A stretch of 13,357 nt of DNA from positions 1 to 13,357 of the forward strand of contig JAFVMP010000038.1 of NCBI GenBank assembly GCA_017506845.1, given 5' to 3'. The DNA is from Campylobacter sp. (GTDB lineage Bacteria; Campylobacterota; Campylobacteria; Campylobacterales; Campylobacteraceae). Below the pieces are notes generated by a model that saw nothing but the letters and a program-made list of their open reading frames with translations, was not told the DNA's origin and did no database searches. Of the stretch, positions 1 through 8,777 are shown in pieces (the first letter of the stretch is position 1; each line of letters begins with the position of its first letter). The position numbers and the translations under genes were made by a program.

Positions 1-996
1 AGTACCACTAGGCATAGCAGCTGTTACGCCTACTACATTATCATACTTGCTAGCAAGTTCTAAAAGTAAACTGCTAAAAATTTCAGTAGCATTTTTTTGA
101 CTAGATTTTTGTAGTGCTATACCATTTTGTGGATTAAATGGGCTAACGCCATGCCACTTCTCTTTTGGGCCTTCGGCAATCTCATATCCCTTGCCTTTGA
201 TAGTTTGGACATGAACTATTACTGGCTTTTGCATGCTTTTTGCTACATTAAAGGCCGAGATTAAATCTTTGATATTATGGCCATTTACTGGACCTATATA
301 TTCTAATCCAAGCTCTTCAAAAAACATCCCAGGAGTAATAAGTCTAATGCCCTCTTCAAGCCTTTTAGCCATATATGCAGCAGAATCTGGAACATGCTGT
401 AAAAGTTGATTTATCTTATTTTTAAATTTTTGATAAAATGGCCCAGCCATCATTTGTGATAGATATTTGCTCATCGCTCCAATTGGTTTTGAGATACTCA
501 TCTCATTATCATTTAATATAATTACGCATGGATATTTTTTATCCCCTAGTTCATTTAGAGCCTCATACGCCATCCCAGCACTCAAGGCTCCATCACCAAT
601 TACTGCTACTGGTAATCGATTTTCATTTTTAAGTTTTATAGCCTTAGCAGCGCCTACTGCAAGACTAATAGATGTAGAACTATGTCCGGCTATAAAATAA
701 TCATATTCACTCTCGCTAGGTTTAGTATATCCACTAATTCCACCAAATTTACGCAAACTATCAAACTCATTCCAACGCCCGCTTAAGAGCTTATGCGTAT
801 AGCTTTGATGGCTAACATCAAATATAAATGGATCGCTTGGAGGATTAAATACATAGTGCATCGCAATACTAAGCTCTACAACTCCTAAATTTGAGCTTAA
901 ATGTCCGCCATTGGTGCTAACTACACTTAAAATTCGTTCCCTGATATCACAGGCTAGAGATTCTAGTTCGCCTAGCTTTAGAGATTTTATATCCAT
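1..996 (-). CDS. dxs: 1-deoxy-D-xylulose-5-phosphate synthase, partial (3' end outside window)
   Basis: Thiamine-diphosphate enzyme that condenses pyruvate and glyceraldehyde 3-phosphate to DXP, the first step of the MEP isoprenoid pathway, in the cytoplasm. The first 332 residues are present with no stop before the window edge; the family is usually about 600-640 residues, so the remaining C-terminal part lies outside. Visible family marks are GGHLSSNLG near residue 30 with the conserved His (H32), GHSSTS at 104-109, and the ThDP/Mg motif beginning GDGALSAG at 134 and closing with NDN at 162-164. The last visible residues (TAAMPSGT) belong to the start of the pyrimidine-binding domain. The ATG at 996-994 follows the fliH stop after one base. 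Its ribosome site is weak (AAGCGA inside the fliH end), so it is probably translated by coupling. dxs after fliH is also the C. jejuni order (Cj0320-Cj0321, from memory). Confidence 0.96.
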   Translation of the reverse strand, partial: MDIKSLKLGELESLACDIRERILSVVSTNGGHLSSNLGVVELSIAMHYVFNPPSDPFIFDVSHQSYTHKLLSGRWNEFDSLRKFGGISGYTKPSESEYDYFIAGHSSTSISLAVGAAKAIKLKNENRLPVAVIGDGALSAGMAYEALNELGDKKYPCVIILNDNEMSISKPIGAMSKYLSQMMAGPFYQKFKNKINQLLQHVPDSAAYMAKRLEEGIRLITPGMFFEELGLEYIGPVNGHNIKDLISAFNVAKSMQKPVIVHVQTIKGKGYEIAEGPKEKWHGVSPFNPQNGIALQKSSQKNATEIFSSLLLELASKYDNVVGVTAAMPSGT

Positions 997-997
997 T

Positions 998-1813
998 TTA
1001 TTCGCTTAATATTTTTTTAATTTTCTCAAATCTAGCCATTACGCTGCCATCGATATTGCCTATATCGCTTAGAACGATTACGCCACCAGCTGATACAGCC
1101 TCATCACTGCTAAGTTTTATATTAGATTTTAGAGCTAAATTTGATTTTATAAACTCATAATCTTTTGGGTTAGCTTTTATCTCAATTGTTGTAGCTTGGT
1201 TTAGTTCATCAATTAAGCTTTTAGCGATATTTAAGGCAATCTGAGCTGAACTGTCTTTTATCTCTTTTAAGACTACTTCTTTAGCAATCTCAATAGCAGT
1301 TGCTGCGATTTCACTTTGACTAGTCGCTAGTAAAGCTTCAAGTTTAGCAGTTTGCTCATCGAGCTTATCAATGGAACTTGAATACTTTTTGCTAGTTTCA
1401 TTTAAAGCTGCATCATACTCAGCTTTAGCCTGTTCGTGTCCTTCTCTTAATCCTTCTTCTTTGGCTCTTTGAGTCTCATTTTCTAGGCGAATTTTAAATT
1501 CATTCTCTTGATGTTCAATCTGCATTTGAAGCTTAACGATATTACCGCTTAGATCATCAGTTCGCTTTAAAAGCTCTTCAATAAATGTTGATTCTATTAA
1601 ATTTGACGACTCTTGAGCTGGAGTTGAGCTTGATTCAGCATTTTGCGTATTTGACTCAAAATCATCTTTTGCATCGCTATTTGTATCTTGGATTGGCTCC
1701 TTGATTGGTTGCTCTTTTGGCGATTCATTTGAGTGAAGCGCTAAAACCTTAAATCTATATGGCTCGACTGTATGTTCTTCGTTGTTTTTATTTATTACAC
1801 TACTTGCTATCAT
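998..1813 (-). CDS. fliH: flagellar export apparatus regulator FliH
   Basis: Cytoplasmic protein that binds and restrains the export ATPase FliI and links it to the C-ring, supporting flagellar type III export. It has 271 residues. The N-terminal third (about 25-75) is acidic and rich in Ser, Asn and Gln, and looks disordered. A long charged helical or coiled-coil stretch follows (about 75-170), with one GxxxG step (G121/G125). The conserved C-terminal domain (about 170-271), related to the stator E subunit of V-type ATPases, ends with a Gly-Gly turn at 243-244 and the IGNIDGSVMARFEKI segment typical of FliH. The ATG overlaps the fliG stop as ATGA (1813-1810), so translation is probably coupled to fliG. 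Identity rests on the C-terminal pattern plus the position after fliG; the N-terminal region is poorly conserved in the family. Confidence 0.92.
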   Translation of the reverse strand: MIASSVINKNNEEHTVEPYRFKVLALHSNESPKEQPIKEPIQDTNSDAKDDFESNTQNAESSSTPAQESSNLIESTFIEELLKRTDDLSGNIVKLQMQIEHQENEFKIRLENETQRAKEEGLREGHEQAKAEYDAALNETSKKYSSSIDKLDEQTAKLEALLATSQSEIAATAIEIAKEVVLKEIKDSSAQIALNIAKSLIDELNQATTIEIKANPKDYEFIKSNLALKSNIKLSSDEAVSAGGVIVLSDIGNIDGSVMARFEKIKKILSE

Positions 1814-2835
1814 TCTATCATCTCTTCACTTACGCCGACTTGGAATACTCCATCTTCAGCTAGTTTTTGAACTAGTTCTACAACTTTTCTTTGTGCCTCT
1901 TCAACCTCTTTTACACGCACAGCACCAATAAATTGCATCTCTTCGATAAATGCTTCGCTGGCTCTTTGACTCATATTGGCTAGGAATTTGCGTTTTAACT
2001 CTTCGCCGCTGCCTTTTAAACCAACCATAAGTACCTTTTTATCCACAACTTTGAGAATTTCTCTAATAGCATTGTTATCAAGAGAGCTAATATCATCAAA
2101 TGTAAACATAAGATCTTTAATAATTGTAGCAAGAGCTGGATCATTTTTCTCAATAATTTCAATTGTAGATTTGCTTGCTTTTTGACCAAGACGGTTAAGA
2201 ACTTCTGCAACAGCTCTTGGCCCACCAACTTCAACTTTATAGCTTGTAAGGCTATCAAGCTTGGATTCAAGTACGGTTGAAACACGTTTGACAACAGATG
2301 GGCTAATATCGCCTAGGTTTGCCATACGCATTACAACTTCGCTTCTAATATCATCTGGTAGATAAACTAGGGTTTCAGCAGCACTTGATGAATCCATATG
2401 GGCTACGATTAGAGCGATGGTTTGTGGGTGTTCTTTGACGATAAAGTCAGCTAACTGCTGAGGTCGCACCTGACCAAGATAGCCAAAAGATTTGGTGGTT
2501 TCGAGTGATTTTTGGAGTTTATCCATAATTTTTTGAGCGATTTCTGGACCAAATGTTCTAAATAAAATCTCTTTAGCATATTCGATACCGCCACTTTTTA
2601 AATATTGGTTAGACTGACTAACTACATAAAATTCTTCTAGCACTGCAGCTGCTACTGATTTATCGATAGTTTTGGCAGTGGCAATATATTTTGAGATTTC
2701 AGTGATAATATCTATATCCATATGCGTAAAAAGCATCGTAGTAACATCTTCACCTAGTTGAATGAGCAAGATGGCTATTTTTTCAGCCATGCTCAAATCT
2801 TCATAGATTGCCTTTTGTTCTTCGTTTAGCTTCAT
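1810..2835 (-). CDS. fliG: flagellar motor switch protein FliG
   Basis: C-ring protein that joins the MS ring (FliF) to FliM and generates torque with the stator. Full length at 341 residues. The N-terminal domain (about 10-110) binds FliF. The middle domain carries the EHPQ motif at 135-138, part of the FliM-binding surface. A Gly-Gly hinge at 204-205 precedes the C-terminal torque domain. There, LKGS.EELKRKFLANMSQRA and the following helix align with the E. coli torque helix: K274 matches K264, R291 matches R281, and E298/E299 sit at D288/D289, so the acidic charge is kept. The start is firm: AAGGAA lies 5 bases upstream, and the ATG overlaps the fliF stop as TAATG (2837-2833). The stop overlaps the fliH start by four bases. 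Confidence 0.98.
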   Translation of the reverse strand: MKLNEEQKAIYEDLSMAEKIAILLIQLGEDVTTMLFTHMDIDIITEISKYIATAKTIDKSVAAAVLEEFYVVSQSNQYLKSGGIEYAKEILFRTFGPEIAQKIMDKLQKSLETTKSFGYLGQVRPQQLADFIVKEHPQTIALIVAHMDSSSAAETLVYLPDDIRSEVVMRMANLGDISPSVVKRVSTVLESKLDSLTSYKVEVGGPRAVAEVLNRLGQKASKSTIEIIEKNDPALATIIKDLMFTFDDISSLDNNAIREILKVVDKKVLMVGLKGSGEELKRKFLANMSQRASEAFIEEMQFIGAVRVKEVEEAQRKVVELVQKLAEDGVFQVGVSEEMIE

Positions 2836-4544
2836 TAGAATTCCTTATTGGAGTTAAATCCGGTATCATTTTTAAGCATATTTTGCAACAATGTAGCGAT
2901 CTCATCGCTTCTTTCAGTGGCAATGAGTTTGAGTTTTTCTAGCATAACTTCATATTTAAGCTCATTCTCATCAAAATTCTCACCAATTCCAAGTTCATCT
3001 TCAACCCGTTTTCTAGCAGCTTTAAATTTCTCCAATGTATCCTCGGCTTCTTCTTGGATATTAGAGTCATTTGAGAGCGGCTCAAGACCTTCGTCCTTAG
3101 ACTCTTCAAGCATTTTATTAAGAAATGGAGTAATAACTTGTTTATAAAATACATATAAAATTATTAAAACTATTAGATATTTTAATATTGGTACAATTGG
3201 TTTAAAATATGTATCTACCACTTTTTGGAAGCCTGTTACCTGTGCAATTTTACCAGTTTGTCTAAATTCAAAATTACTTACTGTAACTTCATCGCCCCTA
3301 TCAGCATTATATCCGATTGCTTGTTGGACTAGACTTTTTATTGAGTTTAATTCATTTTGATTTAATGGGATATAGGTTGGAGTCTGAGCTTGTGAGCCAT
3401 CTTCAAGGGTTTTAAACTCATATTTTCCATCTACAACTACAGCAGCCGTTACACGTTTAATTGTAGCATATTGATCTTTTACTTTTATGGTTTGTTTGGA
3501 TATTTCGTAGTTTGTATTTGCTACATTTTTTGAGTATAATTCAGTTGGTTTATTATCTTCTAAACCTTGAACTGGGCCGATATTGCTTACAGCACCTGGA
3601 ACTCCACCAACATCTTTTGGCTCTTTACCTTCGCGTCTTTCTTCGATATTTTGCTCACTTCTAATAACTGAGTTTGGATCATAAATCTCATTTATGCTAT
3701 CTTTGGTTGAAAAATCAAATTCAATGCTAACTTTAGCCGTTACTTTATCTTTTCCGCCAATAAATTTGCCAATCATATCAATGATTTTTCTCTCATATGA
3801 ATCTTCAAATTGGCTTCTATATTTAATTTGTGCAGCTACTAATTCATTCTCTAATGCAATCTCATCATCGCCAAGTGCTACGCCATCTTGTGTTACTATT
3901 TTTACATCTTCTAGTTTTAAATTTGGCACTGAACCAGCTACGATTCTTTTAATTCCATCGATCTGTCTACGATTTAACTTAGCGCCATCTTTAATTTTTA
4001 CTACAACCGAAGCTGTTGGTGGGACTTGACGCTCGGTAAATACGCTATCTTTAGGAAAAGCTATATACACACTAGCCTTATCAATTGGCTCTAGACTTTC
4101 GATGGTTTTAGATAGCTCGCCTTGAATTGCACGTTGAAATTTAACTCTTTGTTCGTTTTCGGTTGCTCCAAAATCTTGTGTATCGTAAATTTCAAAACCC
4201 TTTTTATTATCACCCATTATGCCAAGGCTAGCTACTGCTATTCTTTGGCGATAGACATCACTTGTAGGGACTAAAATCGTACCTTCATCAGCTAGTTTAT
4301 ATTTTACGCCTTGAGCCTCTAATTCGTTGATAATTTGAGAAGATATAGTAGGATCAACATTGCGAAATAATACGCTATAACCTTCATACTCAGCCTCTGG
4401 GTTTTTATTACTACTGCTAAATAGAGTCAAAAATACCAAAAATCCAATAACCAAAACAACAGAGCTAATAACTACAATTTTTTGCTTTTTGGTTAGATTT
4501 TGAACGACTTGACTAATTTGTTGAAAAAGAGCTTTAAAATCCAT
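2835..4544 (-). CDS. fliF: flagellar MS-ring protein FliF
   Basis: Inner-membrane protein that forms the MS ring, the base on which rotor and export gate assemble. It has 569 residues, the usual family length. Two membrane helices are visible, at about 23-42 and 449-467. They flank a large periplasmic region with the ring-building motifs (roughly 50-110, 120-230 and 230-440), including YRQRIAVASLGI at 98-109 and the FQRAIQGELSKTIE segment at 136-149. The cytoplasmic tail (about 470-569), with acidic stretches and a final helix, is the expected FliG-binding part. The ATG at 4544 follows the hisC stop by 6 bases. AAGGA lies 13 bases upstream of it, a rather long spacing. I found no clear sigma-54 or sigma-28 promoter just upstream, so expression probably comes from read-through of the upstream amino-acid genes. 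Confidence 0.98.
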   Translation of the reverse strand: MDFKALFQQISQVVQNLTKKQKIVVISSVVLVIGFLVFLTLFSSSNKNPEAEYEGYSVLFRNVDPTISSQIINELEAQGVKYKLADEGTILVPTSDVYRQRIAVASLGIMGDNKKGFEIYDTQDFGATENEQRVKFQRAIQGELSKTIESLEPIDKASVYIAFPKDSVFTERQVPPTASVVVKIKDGAKLNRRQIDGIKRIVAGSVPNLKLEDVKIVTQDGVALGDDEIALENELVAAQIKYRSQFEDSYERKIIDMIGKFIGGKDKVTAKVSIEFDFSTKDSINEIYDPNSVIRSEQNIEERREGKEPKDVGGVPGAVSNIGPVQGLEDNKPTELYSKNVANTNYEISKQTIKVKDQYATIKRVTAAVVVDGKYEFKTLEDGSQAQTPTYIPLNQNELNSIKSLVQQAIGYNADRGDEVTVSNFEFRQTGKIAQVTGFQKVVDTYFKPIVPILKYLIVLIILYVFYKQVITPFLNKMLEESKDEGLEPLSNDSNIQEEAEDTLEKFKAARKRVEDELGIGENFDENELKYEVMLEKLKLIATERSDEIATLLQNMLKNDTGFNSNKEF

Positions 4545-4550
4545 AATCTA

Positions 4551-5648
4551 TTAAATTTCCTTTTTAAGAGTTTCTAAAACTTTTATATTTTGTTTGCTAG
4601 TACCTATTGTTATGCGTATTGCATTTAATCCATAGCTTTTTAAATTACGCAAAATTATACCTTGTCTTAGTAGATTATCACAAATTTGAGTTGAGTCTCT
4701 ACTAGTATCAAATTTAAAAGTAATAAAATTTGTATAACTTGGTATAAACTCTATATCATTATCTTTAGCAAACTGCTCATAAATACTCATCTCTTTAAAG
4801 TTATTTTGCAAGGTTTTAACTATAAAATCTTGATCTTTAACTGCTGCAATAGCTGCTGCTAGACTAGGAGTTGTAATATTAAATGGCGCTCTAAGCTTGC
4901 TAATCGCAGTAATTATCTGCTCATTTGCAATACCATATCCTACTCTCATTCCGCCTAATCCATAAGCTTTAGAAAATGTGCCTAAATAGATAGAGTTAGC
5001 TAATTTTATTATATCACTTGGGTTTATAGCTTTTTTACTATCTTTAAATTTCGCAAACTCCATATATGCACCATCAATTACTACAAGAGTATCACTATCA
5101 ACACTAGATATAAACTCATATACATCACTAGCGTCCAAACACTCACCAAGTGGGTTATTTGGCAAGCATAAAAATATAACCTTTATCTCATCTTTATGAG
5201 CATTATATAACTCTTTTATCTCATCTAAATTGTGCTGAGAGCTTTTGGTTTTATAAATTTTAGCCCCAATATGTTTAGCATAAATTTCATACATTGCAAA
5301 GGTTACTCCAGCACTTAGCATTGCTGTATTTGGATTAAGTTTTGCGTGCATGATAAACTCTATTACTTGGTCGCTACCACTACCAATTACAATATTTTTA
5401 CTACTTACATTATATAAATTTGCCAAAGACTCTTTTAACTCATAGTAGCTATCGTCTGGATATAAATTTGCAGATTTGATAGATTCTTTCATCGCTTCAA
5501 GCACAAGCGGTGAGCAGCCTAGTGGATTTTCATTGCTAGCTAGTTTTATTATATTTTGTGGGTTTATTCCAAATTCTCTAATTACTAACTCTATTGGTTT
5601 TCCAGCTTCATATATTGGTAAATTTGATATTTGTGGGTTAAAATTCAT
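4551..5648 (-). CDS. hisC: histidinol-phosphate aminotransferase
   Basis: PLP enzyme of histidine synthesis that converts imidazole-acetol phosphate and glutamate to histidinol phosphate and 2-oxoglutarate. Full length at 365 residues, fold type I. Visible marks are the substrate-binding ASNENPLG at 37-44, GSGSDQ near 89-94, LPNNPLGE at 162-169, the cofactor-contacting IDGAY with D192 and Y195, and the Schiff-base lysine K227 in [15 protein letters not shown] with R235 following. The start is well supported: AGAAGGA lies 5 bases before the ATG and is formed by the last codons of pheA, whose stop is two bases upstream. HisC-type enzymes can also act on aromatic 2-oxo acids. Its place directly after pheA makes a second role in transaminating phenylpyruvate plausible, but that is inference. 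Confidence 0.95.
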   Translation of the reverse strand: MNFNPQISNLPIYEAGKPIELVIREFGINPQNIIKLASNENPLGCSPLVLEAMKESIKSANLYPDDSYYELKESLANLYNVSSKNIVIGSGSDQVIEFIMHAKLNPNTAMLSAGVTFAMYEIYAKHIGAKIYKTKSSQHNLDEIKELYNAHKDEIKVIFLCLPNNPLGECLDASDVYEFISSVDSDTLVVIDGAYMEFAKFKDSKKAINPSDIIKLANSIYLGTFSKAYGLGGMRVGYGIANEQIITAISKLRAPFNITTPSLAAAIAAVKDQDFIVKTLQNNFKEMSIYEQFAKDNDIEFIPSYTNFITFKFDTSRDSTQICDNLLRQGIILRNLKSYGLNAIRITIGTSKQNIKVLETLKKEI

Positions 5649-5650
5649 TA

Positions 5651-6724
5651 TTATCCTTCTTGGTTTAAATAGCTACCCAGCCAAGTAATTTCATGGCCAT
5701 TTTGAGTGGCGTTTTTTAGTACTGTATCTACATTTTCATCATCTATATGGCCTTCAAAATCTATATAAAATACAGTTTTAAAATCTTTTTGCTTGATTGG
5801 TCTACTCTCAAGCTTAGTTAAATTTATTCCGCCCTCTTTAAACATATTAAGAAGCTCCACAAGCCCACCTGGACGATGTGCAGTCAAGGCTAAAATACTG
5901 GTTTTATCACAATTACTTCTAATATTTTTAAAATCACTTAGTACAAAAAATCTTGTTCTATTTGCCATATTATCTTCGATTTTTTCAAACATTATTGGCA
6001 CTTTATTTATATGTGCAGCTATTTTTGAGCAGATTGCTGCTGAGCTAGGATCTTGCGAGGCTAAATAGGCAGCTTGAGCAGTTGATTTAGTTGGTATAAA
6101 TTCTATCGAATTTAGATCATGATCATCTAAAAATTTATGGCACTGATTATAGCCTTGCGGATGAGAATAGATCTTTTTTATATCGCTTAAATTTTCACTT
6201 AAACTAACAAAACTATGGTGAATATCCATATAAATTTCAGCTACGATTTTTACATTTTCATATTTTCTTAAGCAATCAAGGGTAATTCCAACAGCGCCTT
6301 CTGTATTATTTTCAATTGGCACAACTCCATATTTGGCCTCACCATTATTAAGCTCACGAAAGACGCCTTCTATAGAACTAATTGCCATATAGCTACTCAT
6401 CGCACCAAATCTACTCTCTGCTGCTTGGTGGGTATATGTCCCAATTGGACCTAAAAATGCTACTTTTTGTGGTAGTTCTAGATTACGACTAACAGCAAAA
6501 ATCTCTAAATATATCGCTTCAATCGCCTCACTACTTAGAGTGTTATTAGGTAGCGATTTTAATCTTTCTAGTATTGCTCTTTCACGCTCTGGGCGGTAAA
6601 TTGGAGCATTTGAACCAACTTTTAATTCGCCAATTTTTTTGACAAATTCCATACGCTGATTAAGTAGGCCTAAAATCTCATTATCAATCTTATCGATGCC
6701 AACTCTTAACTCATCAATGCTCAT
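5651..6724 (-). CDS. pheA: bifunctional chorismate mutase / prephenate dehydratase (P-protein)
   Basis: Makes phenylpyruvate from chorismate, the committed branch to phenylalanine. 357 residues from the chosen start. Residues 1-85 are an AroQ-type chorismate mutase ([18 protein letters not shown] near the start). Residues about 86-260 are the prephenate dehydratase, with [10 protein letters not shown] at 90-99, IENNTEG at 137-143 and the catalytic TRF at 257-259. Residues about 275-350 are an ACT domain with GGLV (286-289) and ESRP (306-309), the motifs that bind phenylalanine in the family, so feedback inhibition is expected. I chose the ATG at 6724. It overlaps the upstream gene's stop as ATGA and has GGGAG 8 bases upstream. 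An in-frame TTG at 6739 would add five residues, but it overlaps that ribosome site. Confidence 0.96.
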   Translation of the reverse strand: MSIDELRVGIDKIDNEILGLLNQRMEFVKKIGELKVGSNAPIYRPERERAILERLKSLPNNTLSSEAIEAIYLEIFAVSRNLELPQKVAFLGPIGTYTHQAAESRFGAMSSYMAISSIEGVFRELNNGEAKYGVVPIENNTEGAVGITLDCLRKYENVKIVAEIYMDIHHSFVSLSENLSDIKKIYSHPQGYNQCHKFLDDHDLNSIEFIPTKSTAQAAYLASQDPSSAAICSKIAAHINKVPIMFEKIEDNMANRTRFFVLSDFKNIRSNCDKTSILALTAHRPGGLVELLNMFKEGGINLTKLESRPIKQKDFKTVFYIDFEGHIDDENVDTVLKNATQNGHEITWLGSYLNQEG

Positions 6725-7491
6725 TTTAAAATCTCCCAAATTTTGCTTACATCATCATAGATATTATCTATTTTTTGATTATCTAAATTTACTAAACCTT
6801 CTTTATCTATTTTACCGCTTAATACTAGTGCGGTATTCATTTTAAGTTCTTTAGCTCCATATAAATCGCCAGTTGCATCATCGCTGATTATTGTTATATC
6901 TTTAAATTCAGCCTTAGGATTTTGCAATTTTAAAAGCTCAAGCGCAGCAGTATAAAATCCTAAGCTTGGCTTGCCAATACTGCTAAATTGCACTCCAGTA
7001 GCGTAACTAATCATATTAGCAATAGCGCCAACTCCTGGATATAATCTACCATTTTTTTTGTAGATACTAGTCTCATGCATAGCTATAATTTTTATCCCTT
7101 TTAGGGCAAGTTCGTTGATAGTAGCAAAGTCATCAAAGCTAAATTTATCCCAGCTAGCTATTAAAACTGCTTTTGGATTGCTAAAATCTTGTGTGTAGCC
7201 TATATTTTGCATAGTAGAAATAAACTCATTAGCTCCAAAAAGCGCCACAGGGCAAGGTGAAATAGTTTTATTTAATACACAAAATGGATCTATATATGCA
7301 CCATCTTTTATTGCCAATCCTTTATCTCTTAGCGTTTGTAAAAACTCATCACTTTTTATTTTTGTATTATTTGTTATAACTACATATGGAATTTGTTTTT
7401 GATTTAATCTCTTAAGTAGTTCACAAGCGCCATTAATTGGACTTTTATCGCTATCGCTTATTAAGGTTCCTTGAACATCGATAAAATACAT
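6721..7491 (-). CDS. HAD-IIA family hydrolase (NagD-like), substrate unknown
   Basis: 256-residue protein of the haloacid dehalogenase superfamily with a C2-type cap (NagD / p-nitrophenylphosphatase group), probably a cytoplasmic phosphatase for a small phosphorylated metabolite. Motif I is FIDVQGTL near the N-terminus: the nucleophile Asp (D5) is present, but the usual second Asp two residues on is Gln (Q7). Motif II is VVITNNT ending at about residue 43, with the usual Ser/Thr at T40. Motif III is K174 in SIGKPSLGF, and motif IV is the Mg-binding SDDATGDLYGA with D204, D205 and D209. The ATG overlaps the lysA stop as TAATG, with a purine-rich GAGAGAG ahead of it. It lies between lysA and pheA, as in C. 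jejuni (Cj0315, from memory). The substrate cannot be told from sequence. Confidence 0.88.
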   Translation of the reverse strand: MYFIDVQGTLISDSDKSPINGACELLKRLNQKQIPYVVITNNTKIKSDEFLQTLRDKGLAIKDGAYIDPFCVLNKTISPCPVALFGANEFISTMQNIGYTQDFSNPKAVLIASWDKFSFDDFATINELALKGIKIIAMHETSIYKKNGRLYPGVGAIANMISYATGVQFSSIGKPSLGFYTAALELLKLQNPKAEFKDITIISDDATGDLYGAKELKMNTALVLSGKIDKEGLVNLDNQKIDNIYDDVSKIWEILK

Positions 7492-8687
7492 TATATAAAC
7501 TCTCTCTCATTTTGTATCATATCTTCAAAGCTCTCCCTTTTGCCTATTAAGCGATCTTTGCCGCCTTCAATAGCGACTTGTGCAGCTCTGCCTCTTGTGT
7601 TATAATTACTAGACATCGAATATCCATATGCCCCGGCTGATTTAATTATTAGTATATCACCATGTTCTAGCTTTGGCAACTCTATATTTTTACCTAAAAA
7701 ATCCCCACTTTCACAAATTGGGCCTACTACATCGCAGTTAGTTTTATCTCCATCTTTTAATGCTATTATCTCATGATAAGCCTCATATAAACTTGGTCGA
7801 AGAAGATCATTCATAGCCGCATCGACAATTACAAAACGCTTATCACCATTAGTTTTTTCATATAATACTTGAGTTATTAATTCTCCGCTATTGCCTACTA
7901 TAAATCTACCTGGTTCGCATACGATGGTTGCATCTTGACCCTTTAGTGCTGCTAAAATTCCTTGAGCATATTCATATAAATTTGGCTCATTTTCATCACT
8001 ATATCTAATGCCAATACCGCCACCTATATCAAAGAATTTAATATTTATATCAGCTGCTCTTAACTCTCTTAATAGATCGCTAGTAATATTTGCTGCTTCA
8101 ATAACTGGGCTAATATCACTTAGCTGACTTCCAATATGGCAGTGAATACCAACTGGATCTAGATTATCGCTTCTATGAGCATGTAGATAAATTTTCCTAG
8201 CTTCATTTATACTAACACCAAATTTATTTTCATGTAATCCTGTAGAGATATATGGATGAGTTTTCGGATCTACATTTGGATTAACTCTAACTGAGATTCT
8301 AGCCTTTTTACCTAATTCCTTGGCTATTAATTCAACTCTTTGCATCTCAGCAAAGCTCTCTAAATTTATCATTAAAATATCTAAATTTAAAGCCTCTTTA
8401 ATCTCTTCATCACTCTTGCCAACTCCGCTATAAATTATCTTATAACTACTAGCACCTGCTAGCAAGGCTCTTTTTACCTCGCCGATACTAACACAATCAA
8501 ACCCGCCACCAAGGGTAGCAATATGCTTTAAAAGGCTCAAATTTGAATTAGCTTTTACAGCGTAGCAAATTAGAGATTTTCTAGCATTAAATTCCTTTTT
8601 TAATCTCTCATATTGAGCTGTAATATGGTCAAAATCATACACATAAAGCGGTGTTTGATACTTCTTAGCCAGTGCTAAATAATCCAT
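7491..8687 (-). CDS. lysA: diaminopimelate decarboxylase
   Basis: PLP enzyme of fold type III that decarboxylates meso-diaminopimelate to L-lysine, the last step of lysine synthesis. 398 residues from the chosen start. Marks are the PLP lysine K45 in CYAVKAN, HIGSQ at about 174-178, the phosphate-binding GGG at 222-224, EPGR at 258-261, the cross-subunit CESGD with C325, and Y354 in SAGAYGYSMSSNYN. The reading frame stays open upstream to 8795, adding up to 36 residues, but that extension is basic, low in complexity and not family-like. The ATG at 8687 gives the normal N-terminus (LAKKYQTPLYVYDFD) and has AAGGAA 6 bases upstream. An upstream ATG at 8717 lies within the probable promoter. This is the first gene of the minus-strand unit. 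Confidence 0.95.
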   Translation of the reverse strand: MDYLALAKKYQTPLYVYDFDHITAQYERLKKEFNARKSLICYAVKANSNLSLLKHIATLGGGFDCVSIGEVKRALLAGASSYKIIYSGVGKSDEEIKEALNLDILMINLESFAEMQRVELIAKELGKKARISVRVNPNVDPKTHPYISTGLHENKFGVSINEARKIYLHAHRSDNLDPVGIHCHIGSQLSDISPVIEAANITSDLLRELRAADINIKFFDIGGGIGIRYSDENEPNLYEYAQGILAALKGQDATIVCEPGRFIVGNSGELITQVLYEKTNGDKRFVIVDAAMNDLLRPSLYEAYHEIIALKDGDKTNCDVVGPICESGDFLGKNIELPKLEHGDILIIKSAGAYGYSMSSNYNTRGRAAQVAIEGGKDRLIGKRESFEDMIQNEREFI

Positions 8688-8693
8688 ATATAG

Positions 8694-8699
8694 TTCCTT
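8694..8699 (-). promoter_or_regulatory. ribosome binding site of lysA
   Basis: AAGGAA on the minus strand, 6 bases before the ATG at 8687. It is the best Shine-Dalgarno match near any candidate lysA start and decides against the longer N-terminus. Confidence 0.8.
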
Positions 8700-8715
8700 G
8701 ATAATTTTAGAATTC

Positions 8716-8777
8716 ATAATACTACCCAAATTTGGCTTAAATTTAAGACTAAATTTTAGTAAAAATTTGCAAAATTT
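8716..8777 (-). promoter_or_regulatory. probable sigma-70 promoter of lysA with phased A/T tracts
   Basis: On the minus strand GGTAGTAT (8726-8719) fits the Campylobacter -10 pattern gnTAnaAT except for one base; overlapping TATTAT (8721-8716) is an alternative hexamer. Transcription would start around 8708-8712, leaving a leader of roughly 20-25 bases before the lysA ATG. There is no -35 box. Instead AAATTT tracts recur every 9-12 bp upstream, as expected for Campylobacter promoters, which rely on periodic AT tracts. This is a pattern match only. Confidence 0.5.
8726..8760. repeat. three abutting AAATTT-centred palindromes
   Basis: CCAAATTTGG (8726-8735) and CTTAAATTTAAG (8736-8747) are perfect palindromes that touch. 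ACTAAA-T-TTTAGT (8748-8760) follows directly, with perfect arms around one central base. All three centre on AAATTT, about 11-12 bp apart, immediately upstream of the lysA -10 box. They may be bent promoter DNA, an operator, or chance in AT-rich sequence. Confidence 0.6.

Noticed and set aside
2016..2294. Minus-strand open frame inside fliG in another frame
   Set aside because: Leu/Lys-rich translation typical of out-of-frame reading of an AT-rich gene; fully covered by intact fliG. The frame at 2939-3154 inside fliF is rejected for the same reason.
3694..4029. Plus-strand open frame of 111 codons
   Set aside because: Lies wholly opposite fliF, and its Ser/Ile/Leu-rich translation has no family pattern. 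An antisense shadow; the same holds for plus-strand frames at 467-700, 1976-2185, 2848-3147, 5476-5688 and 5793-6068.
4545..4640. Sigma-54 or sigma-28 promoter ahead of fliF
   Set aside because: No convincing GG-N10-GC pair or sigma-28-like box found by eye in the end of hisC.
6725..6739. TTG at 6739 as the pheA start
   Set aside because: It overlaps the GGGAG ribosome site of the ATG at 6724, which also forms a standard ATGA overlap with the upstream gene.
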